Shown here one piece after another: positions 41,604-53,202 of a stretch of 64,000 bases of DNA. The stretch is from Prochlorococcus sp. AG-412-J13 (lineage in GTDB: Bacteria; Cyanobacteriota; Cyanobacteriia; PCC-6307; Cyanobiaceae). The notes under the pieces are model-generated. The model did no database searches. It saw only the letters and a list, made by a program, of their open reading frames with translations, and was not told the origin of the DNA. Made by a program: the position numbers and the translations under genes. The DNA lies in contig QCLE01000004.1 of assembly GCA_003214815.1 (NCBI GenBank), forward strand, positions 1 to 64,000. The letters are read 5' to 3'. Numbering within the stretch: position 1 is the stretch's first letter; every line of letters begins with the position of its first letter.

Positions 41604-42767
41604 CTACTTACCCATCCCAAGCTGCTGAGCTTTTTGATAAACCTTACCCTCTGTAAGAAGCGCTGGTGCGATAACTATTTCAACTTCTTGCATTTCTTTA
41701 ATGTTTTTTGCTCCAAGAGTACTCATTGATGTTCTAATAGCTCCTAATAAGTTATGTGTCCCATCATCAAGTAGAGCAGGGCCTTTAATTATCCTTTCTA
41801 AGGATCCTGAAGTCCCAACCTCAATTCTCGTACCCCTAGGCAATACAGGACTTGGAGTAGCCATACCCCAGTGAAATCCTTTGCCTGGAGCATTTGAAGA
41901 TTTAGCTATTGGGGATCCAATCATTACAGAATCTGCACCACATGCTAAACATTTACAAATATCTCCGCCCGTCACAATTCCTCCATCGCCAATAATAGGA
42001 ATATAACGGCCACTTTCTTGAAAGTAATCATTTCTTGCCGAACTACAATCAGCAATTGCAGTTGCTTGAGGGATTCCAATTCCCAATACCCCTCTTGAGG
42101 TACATGCCGCTCCAGGGCCTATACCAACCATTAATCCTGCAACTCCAGCATCCATGAGAAGTTTTGCAACTTCGTAAGTTACACAATTACCCGCTACAAC
42201 AGGGACATTCATAGATTGGCAGAGATCTTTAATATTTAAGGTTTCCTTACCTTCCATACCAAGATGTTCAGTTGAAACAACTGTTCCTTGAAGGAAAAAT
42301 AAATCTAGTTCAGAATTATTAAGTGTTTCTTTAAATTTAATAGCAGCTTGAGGAGTGCCACTAAAAGCTGCGATGCCTCCTCTTTCTTTGACCTCATCTA
42401 TTCTTTGTAAGATCAAACCCTCCTTGACCGGTTCACTGTATATCTTCTGCATTAATGGAACAAAATCATTTTTTCCGACTGATGCTATTTGATTCAATAT
42501 TTCATCAGGTTTTTCATATCGTGTTTGTATACCCTCCATATTAATAACCCCTAGGGATCCTAACTTTGTAAGTTCTACAGCCGTATTGACATCAACAACG
42601 CTATCCATAGCACTAGCTACAATCGGAACTTCTCTTTTGAAATCACCTATTGACCAAGAAGGATCAGTCAAATCGTAATCGAGTGTTCTATTCCCAGGGA
42701 CTAAAGCTATTTCATCAATGCCATAAGCCCTTCTGACTTTTTTATTTAAACCAAGTTCAATATTCAC
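41604..42767 (-). CDS. guaB3: IMP dehydrogenase-related protein GuaB3
   Basis: The 387-residue protein lacks the CBS domains of standard IMPDH and fits the GuaB3/IMPDH-related family. VPIVASAMDSVVDVNTAVEL, GPGAACTSRGVLGIG (active-site cysteine in GAACTSR) and IGDGGIVTGGDICKCLACGA are intact. The family was long annotated as IMPDH; cyanobacterial GuaB3 has been reported to act as a GMP reductase, as I recall. It is divergent from gyrA by 180 bases. Confidence 0.85.
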   Translation of the reverse strand: MNIELGLNKKVRRAYGIDEIALVPGNRTLDYDLTDPSWSIGDFKREVPIVASAMDSVVDVNTAVELTKLGSLGVINMEGIQTRYEKPDEILNQIASVGKNDFVPLMQKIYSEPVKEGLILQRIDEVKERGGIAAFSGTPQAAIKFKETLNNSELDLFFLQGTVVSTEHLGMEGKETLNIKDLCQSMNVPVVAGNCVTYEVAKLLMDAGVAGLMVGIGPGAACTSRGVLGIGIPQATAIADCSSARNDYFQESGRYIPIIGDGGIVTGGDICKCLACGADSVMIGSPIAKSSNAPGKGFHWGMATPSPVLPRGTRIEVGTSGSLERIIKGPALLDDGTHNLLGAIRTSMSTLGAKNIKEMQEVEIVIAPALLTEGKVYQKAQQLGMGK

Positions 42768-42947
42768 GAAATTTTTAATTTATTCTGATTAAGTTAACAA
42801 CTATAAGGGGTAATAAGCCAATGTTTATTCAAAAACAACAGGTTTTATTTTGATTTGTGTGTAAATGTGAGTATTTGGGAATTAAATAAATCTTTTTTTT
42901 TATTCATTATGACAATCAACGATTATTATTAAAGAAAGGATTTTTGT

Positions 42948-45545
42948 ATGTCTGATATTTTAGATTCTGATAACTCAGGATTAAGCGAAGATAACGACCG
43001 AATTATTCAGACTGACTTAAGAAATGAGATGTCTCGCTCTTATCTTGAGTATGCAATGAGCGTTATAGTTGGTCGTGCTCTTCCAGATGCAAGAGATGGA
43101 TTAAAACCTGTTCATAGAAGAATTCTTTATGCAATGTATGAACTTGGTTTAACTAGCGGTAGACCATATAGAAAATGTGCAAGAGTTGTTGGAGAAGTAC
43201 TTGGTAAATACCACCCGCATGGAGATACAGCTGTTTATGATGCTTTGGTTAGAATGGCACAGGATTTCTCAATGAGGATGCCACTAATAGATGGCCATGG
43301 AAACTTTGGTTCTGTAGATAACGACCCTCCAGCAGCAATGCGATATACAGAATCTCGTTTACAGTCTCTTACAGATGAAAGTTTACTAGAGGATATTGAA
43401 TCTGAAACTGTAGATTTCGCCGATAATTTTGACGGTTCTCAACAAGAGCCAACAGTTTTGCCCGCCAGAATCCCTCAACTACTTCTAAATGGATCATCCG
43501 GAATAGCAGTTGGAATGGCAACTAATATTCCACCTCATAACTTAGGGGAATTAATTAATGGTCTTAAATCAATAATCAATAACCCTTCGATTGAAGATAG
43601 AGAACTTTTTGAAATAATTAAGGGTCCTGATTTTCCCACAGGTGGTCAAATCTTAGGCAGAGACGGTATTAGAGAAACTTTCAAGACAGGAAGGGGGTCA
43701 ATAACCATGAGAGGTGTAGCAAATATTGAGCAAATCAAATTCCCTGGTAGGGCAGAGAAAGATGCCGTGATAATTACAGAGCTTCCATTTCAAACTAATA
43801 AGGCGGCATTAATAGAGAGAATTGCTGACTTGGTTAATGAAAAAAAATTAGAAGGTATTTCTGATATTAGAGATGAAAGTGATCGAGATGGAATGAGGAT
43901 TGTTATTGAACTAAAAAGGGATGCCTACCCCCAAGTAGTTTTAAATAATTTATTTAAATTAACACCTCTACAAAATAACTTTAGTGCAAATATCCTAGCT
44001 TTAGTAAAAGGAGAGCCCACAACACTTTCACTAAGGAAAATGTTAGATGTATTTCTAGACTTCAGAGTGGAGACAATAAGGCGAAGAACAGCATATTTAT
44101 TAAAAAAGGCTGAAGAAAGAGATCACATTGTAAAAGGTCTTTTATTAGCATTGGGGGATATGGATGAAATCATAAATCTAATAAGATCAGCAAAAGATAC
44201 AGTTTCAGCTAGAGAAAAATTACAAACTGATCATGAGTTATCTGCCACACAGGCAGAAGCAATTTTACAAATGCAATTAAGAAGATTAACAGCCCTAGAA
44301 GCAGATAAAATCAAAGGAGAACATGACGAGTTAACCCGAAAAATCAACCAATATCAGCAAATATTGAATAGTAAAGAAAGAATTTTTGAAATTATTCTTG
44401 AAGAACTTAATAAAATCGATGAAAGATTTTCCTCTCCAAGAAAAACAGAAATACTTGATTTAGGCGGTGGTCTAGATGATATTGATCTTATCGCTAATGA
44501 CAGATCTGTAGTTTTGTTAACTGAAGCAGGTTATTTAAAAAGAATGCCTGTTAATGAATTCGAATCTACAAGTCGTGGGTCAAGAGGTAAAGCTGGAACA
44601 AAGACACAAGAAGATGATGAAGTAAAACTATTTATAAGCTGTAATGATCATGATACTCTTTTGCTTTTCAGTGATAGGGGGGTATCTTATGCTCTCCCAG
44701 CATATAGAGTTCCTATGAGTAGCAGAACAGCTAAAGGTACTCCTTCAGTTCAACTTCTCCCTATACCAAGAGAAGAAAAGATAACTTCCCTGGTTGCAGT
44801 AGATTCGTTTGATAACGATTGTTATCTATTAATGCTAACCAAAGCTGGATTTATAAAAAGAACTTCACTTTCTGCTTTCTCAAGAATTCGATCAAATGGA
44901 TTAATAGCAATAAATCTTGAGGATGGAGATGCTTTAACTTGGGTTAGATTATCAAGAGAAGGCGATAGTGTTTTGATTGGATCAAGAACAGGAATGGCGA
45001 TTCATTTTAGATTAGATATTAACGAATTAAGGCCACTTGGCCGGACTGCAAGGGGGGTTAAATCAATGAACCTTAGAAAAGGAGACAATCTTGTATCTAT
45101 GGATGTTTTGACATCTGATTTAGTTGATCAATTGGCTAAAAATGAGGATATTACTAAAGAATTTGATGAAAATCTTGAAGTTAACTCTTCAGAAGGTCCT
45201 TGGGTACTAATAGCCAGTGCATTTGGACTAGGTAAAAGAGTACTTATAACTCAGTTTAGATTACAAAAAAGAGCAGGTATGGGTTTGAGAGCGATAAAAT
45301 TCAGAATTAAAGATGATGTATTAGTTTGTTTGAAGGTCCTCGGAGAAGGGGAAGAATTACTTTTTGTGACCGAAAAAGGTGTAATAGTGAGAACAAACGC
45401 AGATAAAATTTCCCAACAATCTAGAGCCGCTACTGGAGTAAAATTACAAAGATTGGATGAAGGTGATCATTTATCAGAAGTTGTATTAGTTCCTCATGAA
45501 CAAACAGAAGAAACAGATCAATTAAACTCAGGCAAAAAATATTAA
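42948..45545 (+). CDS. gyrA: DNA gyrase subunit A
   Basis: The 865-residue protein has the N-terminal cleavage-joining domain with catalytic Tyr in [12 protein letters not shown], and [20 protein letters not shown]. The C-terminal beta-propeller (about 535-845) has repeated motifs such as KRTSLSAF and [13 protein letters not shown]. The GyrA box, normally QRRGGKG, reads [10 protein letters not shown] here. With GyrB it introduces negative supercoils. It starts 180 bases from the divergent guaB3 gene. Confidence 0.9.
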   Translation: MSDILDSDNSGLSEDNDRIIQTDLRNEMSRSYLEYAMSVIVGRALPDARDGLKPVHRRILYAMYELGLTSGRPYRKCARVVGEVLGKYHPHGDTAVYDALVRMAQDFSMRMPLIDGHGNFGSVDNDPPAAMRYTESRLQSLTDESLLEDIESETVDFADNFDGSQQEPTVLPARIPQLLLNGSSGIAVGMATNIPPHNLGELINGLKSIINNPSIEDRELFEIIKGPDFPTGGQILGRDGIRETFKTGRGSITMRGVANIEQIKFPGRAEKDAVIITELPFQTNKAALIERIADLVNEKKLEGISDIRDESDRDGMRIVIELKRDAYPQVVLNNLFKLTPLQNNFSANILALVKGEPTTLSLRKMLDVFLDFRVETIRRRTAYLLKKAEERDHIVKGLLLALGDMDEIINLIRSAKDTVSAREKLQTDHELSATQAEAILQMQLRRLTALEADKIKGEHDELTRKINQYQQILNSKERIFEIILEELNKIDERFSSPRKTEILDLGGGLDDIDLIANDRSVVLLTEAGYLKRMPVNEFESTSRGSRGKAGTKTQEDDEVKLFISCNDHDTLLLFSDRGVSYALPAYRVPMSSRTAKGTPSVQLLPIPREEKITSLVAVDSFDNDCYLLMLTKAGFIKRTSLSAFSRIRSNGLIAINLEDGDALTWVRLSREGDSVLIGSRTGMAIHFRLDINELRPLGRTARGVKSMNLRKGDNLVSMDVLTSDLVDQLAKNEDITKEFDENLEVNSSEGPWVLIASAFGLGKRVLITQFRLQKRAGMGLRAIKFRIKDDVLVCLKVLGEGEELLFVTEKGVIVRTNADKISQQSRAATGVKLQRLDEGDHLSEVVLVPHEQTEETDQLNSGKKY

Positions 45546-45568
45546 AATAAAATCGTTTATTAGATCAT

Positions 45569-46780
45569 ATGGAAATACTTGATATTTTAATTCTAGGTTC
45601 CGGGCCTGCAGCACTATGCTTAGCTTCAGAATTAGCCAAGCAAGATCTAAATATAAAGGGGATTTCAACTAAATCTCCAAATGAAAAATGGCAGAATACA
45701 TATGGTATTTGGGCTTCTGAATTAGAGGAATTAGGATTAGAGTCTTTGTTATCTCATCGGTGGTGTAAAACAGTTAGTTTTTTTGGAAATGGGGAAAATA
45801 AAAAGGGAGATAATCCGACAAAACATAATTACGATTATGGATTAATAAATCAAGAAGCTTTTCAAAATGAACTTTTAAAAAAGTGTAAAGGAATTGAATG
45901 GTTGAATGAAACAGCAAAGGATATTAAAGAGAAAAATAACCTATCTGAGGTAATTTGTTTTTCAGGTCTAAAGTTAAAGGCGAGGTTAGTCATTGACGCA
46001 AGTGGTCATAAAAGTAATTTTGTAAAACGACCAGTCCAAAATGAAATCGCTCAACAATCTGCTTATGGAATTGTCGGTAAATTTTCATCGCCACCCGTTA
46101 ATAAGGAACAGTTTGTTTTAATGGATTTTCGTTCAAATCACCTAAACAATGAAGAAAAGTTATCATCTCCTTCCTTTCTCTATGCAATGGATCTTGGAAA
46201 TGAAACTTTTTTTGTTGAAGAAACATCATTAGCCAGTTATCCTGCATTATCCCAAGAAAATCTTAAAAAAAGACTTTTTAAAAGACTGAATAGTAAGGGT
46301 ATTAAGGTAAGTGAAATTTTTCATGAAGAGAATTGCCTTTTCCCAATGAATTTACCCCTCCCATTTAAAAAACAATTTGTACTTGGTTTTGGAGGGTCTG
46401 CAAGCATGGTGCATCCTGCATCAGGATACATGATCGGATCTTTATTAAGAAGAGCTCCACTACTTGCAGAAAAATTAGCAATCTTTTTAAAAGAACCTCA
46501 TCTAAGTTCTCTTGAACTAGCAACAAAAGGTTGGAAGATCCTATGGCCTTATGAGCTAACACAAAGGCATAAACTTTACCAATATGGTCTAAAAAGATTG
46601 ATGAGTTTTGACGAAAGTAGATTAAGAAGCTTTTTCTCAAATTTCTTTAGATTATCGACCAAGGAATGGGTAGGTTTTCTTACTAATACTCTTCCACTTC
46701 CAAAACTAATTTACGTGATGAGTAAGATGTTTATAAATTCGCCTCTAAAAGTAAAACTAGGAATGCTTAAGTTAAATTAG
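45569..46780 (+). CDS. crtL: lycopene cyclase, probably beta type
   Basis: The 403-residue FAD-dependent enzyme has the dinucleotide motif ILGSGPAALCLASELA, then YGIWASELEELGL, CrtL motif VIDASGHKS and FVEETSLA, and the end FGGSASMVHPASGYMIGSLL. It cyclises lycopene ends to beta or epsilon rings for beta-carotene, alpha-carotene and zeaxanthin. Prochlorococcus carries two such genes; the beta assignment rests on recall and is not provable here. It starts 24 bases after gyrA. Confidence 0.85.
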   Translation: MEILDILILGSGPAALCLASELAKQDLNIKGISTKSPNEKWQNTYGIWASELEELGLESLLSHRWCKTVSFFGNGENKKGDNPTKHNYDYGLINQEAFQNELLKKCKGIEWLNETAKDIKEKNNLSEVICFSGLKLKARLVIDASGHKSNFVKRPVQNEIAQQSAYGIVGKFSSPPVNKEQFVLMDFRSNHLNNEEKLSSPSFLYAMDLGNETFFVEETSLASYPALSQENLKKRLFKRLNSKGIKVSEIFHEENCLFPMNLPLPFKKQFVLGFGGSASMVHPASGYMIGSLLRRAPLLAEKLAIFLKEPHLSSLELATKGWKILWPYELTQRHKLYQYGLKRLMSFDESRLRSFFSNFFRLSTKEWVGFLTNTLPLPKLIYVMSKMFINSPLKVKLGMLKLN

Positions 46781-46786
46781 TATTTT

Positions 46787-48370
46787 TTATTTTCGCCAAT
46801 CATCAATATTAATATCTGGGAAAACTTTATCTTCTTCCTCAATATCTTCAAGAAATTTTAAATTAATATTGGAATCATTTTTAATCATTTCAACTATTTT
46901 CCAGAACCTGAACAAGTGTCTTTCTATTCTCTCTTTTGCGAGCTCAGTTGTAGTTCCAGCTCTAAGGATAAAACTCCAATCTGAGGACTCAGAGAGAAGT
47001 AATTCTCTTGCTGCTTGCTTGAAAAGTCTTGGAGATAGATCATTATTAAAATTTTTCGAACATAAATCAACAAAAGTTGAGCCCGCTTTTGTGATCTCTG
47101 GAACAATCCATGCATTTGCATCATTAATCCAGTAATTATGGTATCCTCCTTGTCCCCAGCTTGATGGTGATGGATCGCAAATCTGAAGATTAGGCTTGTT
47201 AAGTAAGAATTCTTTTAAATTTGTAAGCTTAATTAAATATTTACTAGAGTTCTTTAAAATATTTTCAATAAAAAAAGGGCCCTCATACCACCAATGACCA
47301 AATAACTCTGCATCAAATGGAGCCACCAATAAGGGCTTAAAGGAAGAGGATAAAGTTAATTTTTCTAGTTGTTTGGATCTCGCAAGAAGATAAGCATCAG
47401 CATGTTCTACAGCCTTTTTTTTGGCTTCATTTTCTAAATAAAAAGCCTTTTGCCCTAATGGTACGTTATTATCCGTAATTTTATGAAACTTCAAGCCTAA
47501 AGGTCTTTTAGTTGAGATACCTTTCTTTTGGAGCTTGGTGATAGGTAATTCCCATCCCAAATCTTTGTGAAATTCCCTATAAACTTTGTCTCCCGGGAAC
47601 CCATCCTTAGCAGACCAAACGGGCAAAGTAGACTCACTATCTCTTCCGAAGAAGGCAACTCCTTTTTTCGAGCAGATTGGAGCGTAAACACCATACCTAG
47701 GCCTTGGCGTGGAATTTAGAATCCCATGACCGTCTAAGATTGCATATCTTATTCCGGAATTAAATAGTATTTCGTCTAAATTCTCATAATATGCACATTC
47801 AGGCAACCAAATACCTAAAGGCTTTGTGCCAAATATAGTTTCATGGCTCCTAATTGCTGTAGTAATTTGTCCTTTAACAGTTTCAGGGTTTTCCCTTAGA
47901 ATTGGCAAATACCCGTGAGTAGCAGCACAAGTAAGAATATCCAAATTTCCAGAGTTATTTAAAACCCTAAACTTCTCAATTAAATTTCCAGAACAATTTT
48001 GCCAATATAAGTATTTATTATTAAGATTTTTCATTAAAAATGCAGAGGCATTTTTTTCTTCTAGTGGCAGTTCGTTTAAGAAATCTTTCCTTGTTTTAAT
48101 CCATCTTGGGAAAGTTTCTTGAATTTGTTTATTATTTAGAAGTGATAATAATGTTGGAGACAAACTAATAGTAAGTTTTGTATTTTCAGGATTTTCATTT
48201 TTGGAAGATTCTATTGATTGAATTAGTGGTACATAACATTCCAAAATCGCCTGAAATAACCAATCCTCTTCTAAAGAGTTTTTTTCATTTTTTCTGACAT
48301 AAGGTAGATGAGCATGTAAAACTATCGCTAACTGACCTAAAACATTTGGAGGGGGGTATTGCTCAGTCAT
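46787..48370 (-). CDS. glycoside hydrolase family 57 (glucan branching/amylase type)
   Basis: The 527-residue protein begins LAIVLHAHLPYVR, then has the catalytic motif GIWLPECAYYENL (nucleophile Glu) and APFDAELFGHWWYEG (acid Asp). The C-terminal helical domain of DUF1957 type is present (FWKIVEMIK). GH57 branching enzymes make alpha-1,6 branches in glycogen. The activity could instead be amylase-like. It ends 7 bases from the crtL stop. Confidence 0.88.
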   Translation of the reverse strand: MTEQYPPPNVLGQLAIVLHAHLPYVRKNEKNSLEEDWLFQAILECYVPLIQSIESSKNENPENTKLTISLSPTLLSLLNNKQIQETFPRWIKTRKDFLNELPLEEKNASAFLMKNLNNKYLYWQNCSGNLIEKFRVLNNSGNLDILTCAATHGYLPILRENPETVKGQITTAIRSHETIFGTKPLGIWLPECAYYENLDEILFNSGIRYAILDGHGILNSTPRPRYGVYAPICSKKGVAFFGRDSESTLPVWSAKDGFPGDKVYREFHKDLGWELPITKLQKKGISTKRPLGLKFHKITDNNVPLGQKAFYLENEAKKKAVEHADAYLLARSKQLEKLTLSSSFKPLLVAPFDAELFGHWWYEGPFFIENILKNSSKYLIKLTNLKEFLLNKPNLQICDPSPSSWGQGGYHNYWINDANAWIVPEITKAGSTFVDLCSKNFNNDLSPRLFKQAARELLLSESSDWSFILRAGTTTELAKERIERHLFRFWKIVEMIKNDSNINLKFLEDIEEEDKVFPDINIDDWRK

Positions 48371-48597
48371 ACTTTTTATAATTTATGCCTGTAATTCTAG
48401 AAAAAATCAAAATTAACCTTTTATAAAAAGGGAAGCTTAATCTTAAAAGAATACTTTAATAATCTAAGTATTTCATTTTTTTCTTCAGAATTTTAACCAA
48501 TATTATTTAAGCTATAACTTTAGGAAATTTTTTTAATGAACTAGAGCTAGTCAATTTTTTTTAATTAGCTTAATATAAGTTTAGGTTATTCCATCTA

Positions 48598-50238
48598 ATG
48601 TCAAAAGATCCTGGAAGAATTTTGATATTTGATACAACTCTTCGAGATGGAGAGCAATCTCCTGGTGCCAGTTTAAATCTTGAAGAAAAACTCGCTATCG
48701 CACATCAATTAGCAAGATTAGGGGTAGATGTTATTGAGGCTGGATTCCCTTTCGCAAGTCCAGGAGATTTTAAAGCTGTTAATAAAATTGCCAACGCCGT
48801 AGGGAAAGAAAATGGCCCTATAATATGTGGTTTGGCTAGAGCGTCTAAAGGAGATATAAAAGCATGTTACGAAGCAGTAAGTCCAGCTCCCAAGAAAAGA
48901 ATACATACTTTTATTGCGACAAGTGATATTCATCTTAAACATAAACTTAAAAAATCCAGAAAGGATGTTCTTCAAATAGTTCCAGAAATGGTTAATTATG
49001 CAAAATCATTGGTAGATGATATTGAGTTTTCTTGTGAAGATGCCTCAAGGAGTGATCCTGATTTTTTATACGAAGTGATTCAACTAGCAATTTCCGCGGG
49101 AGCGACAACTATAAATATCCCTGATACTGTTGGATTTGCAACTCCTAGTGAATTTGGCAACCTAATTATCGATATTAATAAAAATGTTCCAAATATTGAT
49201 GAGGCAGTAATCTCGGTTCATGGTCATAATGATTTGGGTTTGGCAGTAGCCAATTTTCTTGAGGCAGTAAAAAATGGAGCAAGACAACTAGAATGTACTA
49301 TTAATGGAATTGGTGAAAGAGCCGGGAATGCTTCTCTAGAAGAATTAGTAATGGCACTTCACGTTAGGAAAAGTTTTTTTAATAGTTTTTTTAAAAGAAA
49401 TCCAGATTCACCAACTCCTCTTACGGCTATAAGAACAGAAGAAATAACAAAAACCTCTAGACTTGTTTCCAATCTAACTGGAATGACAGTACAACCTAAC
49501 AAAGCAATTGTGGGGGCCAACGCTTTTGCACATGAGTCAGGCATTCATCAGGATGGGGTTTTAAAAAATAGACTAACTTACGAAATTATCGATGCAAAAA
49601 CTGTTGGTTTGAGTGACAATAAAATATCTTTGGGGAAACTTAGTGGAAGAAGTGCAGTAAGAGCAAGATTAGAAGAGATGGGATATGACTTGAGCCGAGA
49701 AGATTTAAATGATGCTTTTGCTCGTTTTAAGGATTTAGCTGACAGGAAAAGAGAAATTACTGATAGAGACTTAGAAGCAATTGTAAGTGAACAAGTTCAG
49801 CTCCCAGAAGCTAAATTTCAATTAAGTCTTGTACAAGTAAGTTGCGGTAACGCATCTAAACCTACTGCCACCATATCGCTTCTAAACACGGAAAATAATA
49901 TTGAGGATACTGCTGTATCAATAGGGACTGGACCCGTTGATGCCGTATGCGAGGCTTTAAATAAATTAGCTAAAGTTCCTAATGAATTAATTGAATTTTC
50001 TGTTAAGTCTGTAACAGAAGGAATTGATGCTTTGGGGGAAGTAACAATAAGAATAAGAAGGGATAATAAAATATATTCTGGTCATTCTGCTGATACGGAT
50101 GTTGTAGTTGCTGCAGCGAATGCTTACGTTAATGCTTTAAATAGACTTGTATTTTCTGAGAAAAAAAATTCAATTCATCCACAGTTTGATAATTTAGAAA
50201 ATTCTGATAATAAATTTATATCAAATCCTGCAAATTAA
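48598..50238 (+). CDS. leuA: 2-isopropylmalate synthase
   Basis: The 546-residue enzyme catalyses the first committed step of leucine synthesis. [19 protein letters not shown] is the substrate and metal-binding signature, [19 protein letters not shown] carries the metal-ligand histidines, and [12 protein letters not shown] follows. The C-terminal regulatory domain (about 400-520) is present, implying leucine feedback. The spacer of 227 bases upstream shows no other gene. Confidence 0.96.
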   Translation: MSKDPGRILIFDTTLRDGEQSPGASLNLEEKLAIAHQLARLGVDVIEAGFPFASPGDFKAVNKIANAVGKENGPIICGLARASKGDIKACYEAVSPAPKKRIHTFIATSDIHLKHKLKKSRKDVLQIVPEMVNYAKSLVDDIEFSCEDASRSDPDFLYEVIQLAISAGATTINIPDTVGFATPSEFGNLIIDINKNVPNIDEAVISVHGHNDLGLAVANFLEAVKNGARQLECTINGIGERAGNASLEELVMALHVRKSFFNSFFKRNPDSPTPLTAIRTEEITKTSRLVSNLTGMTVQPNKAIVGANAFAHESGIHQDGVLKNRLTYEIIDAKTVGLSDNKISLGKLSGRSAVRARLEEMGYDLSREDLNDAFARFKDLADRKREITDRDLEAIVSEQVQLPEAKFQLSLVQVSCGNASKPTATISLLNTENNIEDTAVSIGTGPVDAVCEALNKLAKVPNELIEFSVKSVTEGIDALGEVTIRIRRDNKIYSGHSADTDVVVAAANAYVNALNRLVFSEKKNSIHPQFDNLENSDNKFISNPAN

Positions 50239-50319
50239 ATTATTTCTTAGGATTATTAAGTAGAATTAAAAATAGTCTCTTAATACTGTAGATTGAAATA
50301 ATAGTTAAAGCAGTAAATA

Positions 50320-50712
50320 ATGAGAGAAAGGTTACTTGGATATTGGGCACTTTCGTGGGTTGGCTTAATCGGCAACATAATTGCACTCCCAATAATCGCA
50401 TTAATAATAAGTTATGGACCTCCACTAAAAGTTGCAAATATAACTCTTGCCATAAGTCTTGGATGGCCTGCTGCGATTGTGGGAATAGTTTCTTCAGCAG
50501 CTCTTTTAGCAGAAAGAAAATGGGGCGTAACTTTAACTCTAGTATCTTTATCAATGGTAATTTCTGGTATGGGTCCTTATTCAGTTGTAAGGCTCATAAC
50601 TCTTCAAGACATTTTTGGAATTGGTGGGTTTACTCTTTTAACAACATTATTAAGTACATTGGCTCTTCTTTATTGGTGTAATCCAAAACACCGAAGAAGT
50701 ATTAGGCTATAA
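50320..50712 (+). CDS. conserved-type small membrane protein
   Basis: The 130-residue protein has four hydrophobic helices (about 8-28, 43-62, 67-89 and 98-120). GYWALSWVGLIGNIIALPII and WPAAIVGIVSSAALLAERKW give it a typical polytopic layout. No assigned function. It lies downstream of leuA by 81 bases. Confidence 0.65.
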   Translation: MRERLLGYWALSWVGLIGNIIALPIIALIISYGPPLKVANITLAISLGWPAAIVGIVSSAALLAERKWGVTLTLVSLSMVISGMGPYSVVRLITLQDIFGIGGFTLLTTLLSTLALLYWCNPKHRRSIRL

Positions 50713-50721
50713 AATTGAAAA

Positions 50722-52194
50722 TTAAGAAAAAGTATTATTCTTGCTAGTTGGATACTGAATTCTTCTATGTCTAATTCTTTTCCACACATTCAAGAATGCC
50801 CTTTTAATTAGAAAAATTTCTCCTTTAGATAAATTACTATCATCTAATTGCCCATCTTTCTGACGCGAATAGATAATATTAGAAATTATTTCCAAAGCTT
50901 CTTTATCAGATGCATTAATATTCATAGCTCTTAGTGCTGCTTCACATCCATCTGCAAGCATTAAAATAGCTGTTTCTTTTGACTGAGGGATAGGGCCTTT
51001 GTATCTAAAATAAAATTCATTAACGTCGAGATTTTTTTCTTTAGCTTTTTGAAAAAAATATCCCATTTTTAGGGTACCTTGATGTTCAGGGATAAAATTA
51101 GCTATAAGTTTAGGAAGTCTATTCTTTCTTGCAAATTTCAATCCTTCATCAACGTGTGCCTGTAATACTTCTGCACTTTTAATCGGATCATCTAATTCGT
51201 CATGCGGATTTTTTGAACCATCCTGATTTTCGATAAACCAATTAGGAGCATGTAATTTACCAACATCATGATATAACGCTCCAGTTTTAATTAGATCAAT
51301 ATCACCACCAATCATTCTTGTTGCTTCCTCTGCTAAACCACATATAAGCAAGGTATGTTCAAAAGTACCCGGAGCTTCGAGAGACAATCTTCTAATTAGA
51401 GGTTTCTCCTTATCAGCCAATTCAAGTAATCTTGCTTTAGTTAATAATCCGAATATCGATTCAAAAATTGGAATAAATAAAATTGTAACAAGCATTACTA
51501 TTGCCAATAGCAAGGAATCAGAAAATATATCCCCATTAACTAAAACAAAATCTTGCTTATTAATAACAGATATTTTATCTTTACCTATCAATATCCATTG
51601 ACTCAAGAAAGATCCTATGGGGACAAAAATTGATAGTTGAAGTAACTGAGCTCTACTTCTTATTCTTCCTCCAAGTAGAGATACTACTGAAGAGCCAACT
51701 AATAAAATAAAAAATATATTATTATTTACAGCAACTGCTGGGTCTGGCCAACTAAAGCTTGCTATTGATACCCAAGCTAAAGCTGTTATGCTTCCCATTC
51801 CTTGAGATATTATTAATGCCGGTGGAATTATCATAGATAATGGACTTATGGTTGAAGCTAAGGCTAATTTCGTAACTTGTACTGCTAAAAGCAGAGTAAT
51901 GATCAAGAAGATCTGTCTTGAAGAAATTGTCGGATTCTCTTTTTTTGAAACTAATATTAAAACTCCAGAACTAATAAGGATTTCAGTAAAGGACAAAAGC
52001 CAAGAAAAAATATCTGAGATATTTAAAGGCGAGATAAGAAGTAGTTTATAAGAAGAAATTATTGAAATTAAAATACATACTAAAAAAATTATAAGATTAT
52101 CTATTCTTGAAATTTTAATTGTTTGTTTTACTGGAACTTGACTTCGCCTCCACAGATAAAACAATTTCTTTAAGGTAGTTGTGATGTTTTGCAC
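50722..52194 (-). CDS. 7TM-HD domain protein (PgpH-like)
   Basis: The 490-residue protein has six to seven membrane helices (about 25-250) followed by an HD phosphohydrolase domain: EAPGTFEHTLLICGLAEEAT, then TGALYHDVGKLHAPNWF and NFIPEHQGTLKMGYFF. Membrane HD proteins of this type hydrolyse c-di-AMP in firmicutes; the substrate here is not known. The N-terminal 7TMR-HDED sensory domain seen in PgpH is absent or shortened. Confidence 0.82.
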   Translation of the reverse strand: MQNITTTLKKLFYLWRRSQVPVKQTIKISRIDNLIIFLVCILISIISSYKLLLISPLNISDIFSWLLSFTEILISSGVLILVSKKENPTISSRQIFLIITLLLAVQVTKLALASTISPLSMIIPPALIISQGMGSITALAWVSIASFSWPDPAVAVNNNIFFILLVGSSVVSLLGGRIRSRAQLLQLSIFVPIGSFLSQWILIGKDKISVINKQDFVLVNGDIFSDSLLLAIVMLVTILFIPIFESIFGLLTKARLLELADKEKPLIRRLSLEAPGTFEHTLLICGLAEEATRMIGGDIDLIKTGALYHDVGKLHAPNWFIENQDGSKNPHDELDDPIKSAEVLQAHVDEGLKFARKNRLPKLIANFIPEHQGTLKMGYFFQKAKEKNLDVNEFYFRYKGPIPQSKETAILMLADGCEAALRAMNINASDKEALEIISNIIYSRQKDGQLDDSNLSKGEIFLIKRAFLNVWKRIRHRRIQYPTSKNNTFS

Positions 52195-52268
52195 AGAATA
52201 TAAATAAATCTATTTGAATAATTTAAAATTATAGGCATGTTAGGTTTAAAAAGGAGATGTTTTTCTAA

Positions 52269-53165
52269 ATGTCATTAAAATTAGACGGTAAAAAATTATC
52301 TCTTGAAATTGAAGAAAGATTAAATAATTATATCTCTAGTAATAAAAAAATTGCAAAAAGAGTTCCAGGGTTAGCTGTAATAAGAATAGGTGAAGATCCT
52401 GCAAGTGGTATTTACGTTAATAATAAGGAAAAAGCATGTTCAAGGATTGGAATAAAGAGCTTTATCTTTCATCTAAAAGATAGTGTAGAGCAAAAAGAAG
52501 TTGAACAATTAATAATCAAACTTAATTCTGATAAGAATATTGATGGAATGTTACTACAACTTCCCATTCCAAAGAAGTTTGATGAGCAAGAACTGATCAG
52601 CCATATTAATCCAAGCAAAGATGTAGATGGATTAAATGAGATAAACATCGGCAAATTAGTGAAAAATGAGCCTGCGATGAGATCATGCACACCAGCAGGA
52701 ATTATTAATTTATTAAGATCCCATAATATTACAATTGAAGGTAAGAAAATTGTTGTTATAGGAAGAAGTTTGCTTGTTGGGAAACCTCTATCGCTTATGT
52801 TATTGAATCTAAATGGAACGGTAACAATGACTCATTCAAAAACATTAAATTTGAATAAAGTCTGTAGAGAAGCCGATATTCTAATTGCGGCTGCAGGAAA
52901 ACCCAATCTTGTAGATTCGAGTTTTGTGAAAGAAGGAGCAGTAATTATTGATGTTGGAATACATAGATTAAAAAGTTCCGATAAAAATCAAACCAGATTA
53001 TGTGGCGATGTATTATTAGAAGATGTTATTTCTAAAGTATTTGCTTACACACCTGTACCAGGAGGTGTTGGACCAATGACAGTAACAATGTTACTTGTGA
53101 ATACTATTTTCAGCTGGCAAAAACAATTTAGTTTATCATCAACTCTTAATGACCTTTTGCCATAA
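52269..53165 (+). CDS. folD: bifunctional methylenetetrahydrofolate dehydrogenase/cyclohydrolase
   Basis: The 298-residue enzyme interconverts methylene-, methenyl- and formyl-THF with [24 protein letters not shown] carries the catalytic lysine, then [33 protein letters not shown] and [17 protein letters not shown] clear AAGGAG ribosome-binding site precedes the ATG. It starts 74 bases from the divergent 7TM-HD gene. Confidence 0.96.
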   Translation: MSLKLDGKKLSLEIEERLNNYISSNKKIAKRVPGLAVIRIGEDPASGIYVNNKEKACSRIGIKSFIFHLKDSVEQKEVEQLIIKLNSDKNIDGMLLQLPIPKKFDEQELISHINPSKDVDGLNEINIGKLVKNEPAMRSCTPAGIINLLRSHNITIEGKKIVVIGRSLLVGKPLSLMLLNLNGTVTMTHSKTLNLNKVCREADILIAAAGKPNLVDSSFVKEGAVIIDVGIHRLKSSDKNQTRLCGDVLLEDVISKVFAYTPVPGGVGPMTVTMLLVNTIFSWQKQFSLSSTLNDLLP

Positions 53166-53202
53166 ACTCCAAGATGAAAAATTTTTTTACTAAAGGTATA
53201 AA

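Noticed and set aside
46365-46640. Minus-strand frame inside the lycopene cyclase gene
   Set aside because: It is fully contained in a strongly identified gene and shows no family features.
50240-50554. Minus-strand 104-residue frame downstream of leuA
   Set aside because: It is antisense to the membrane protein gene, Leu/Gln-rich without structure, and has no upstream signals.
50343-50681. Alternative plus-strand frame inside the membrane protein gene at 50320-50712
   Set aside because: Composition (many Ser, Asn, Trp, Cys) is that of a shifted reading of a hydrophobic gene. The 50320 frame has coherent membrane helices.
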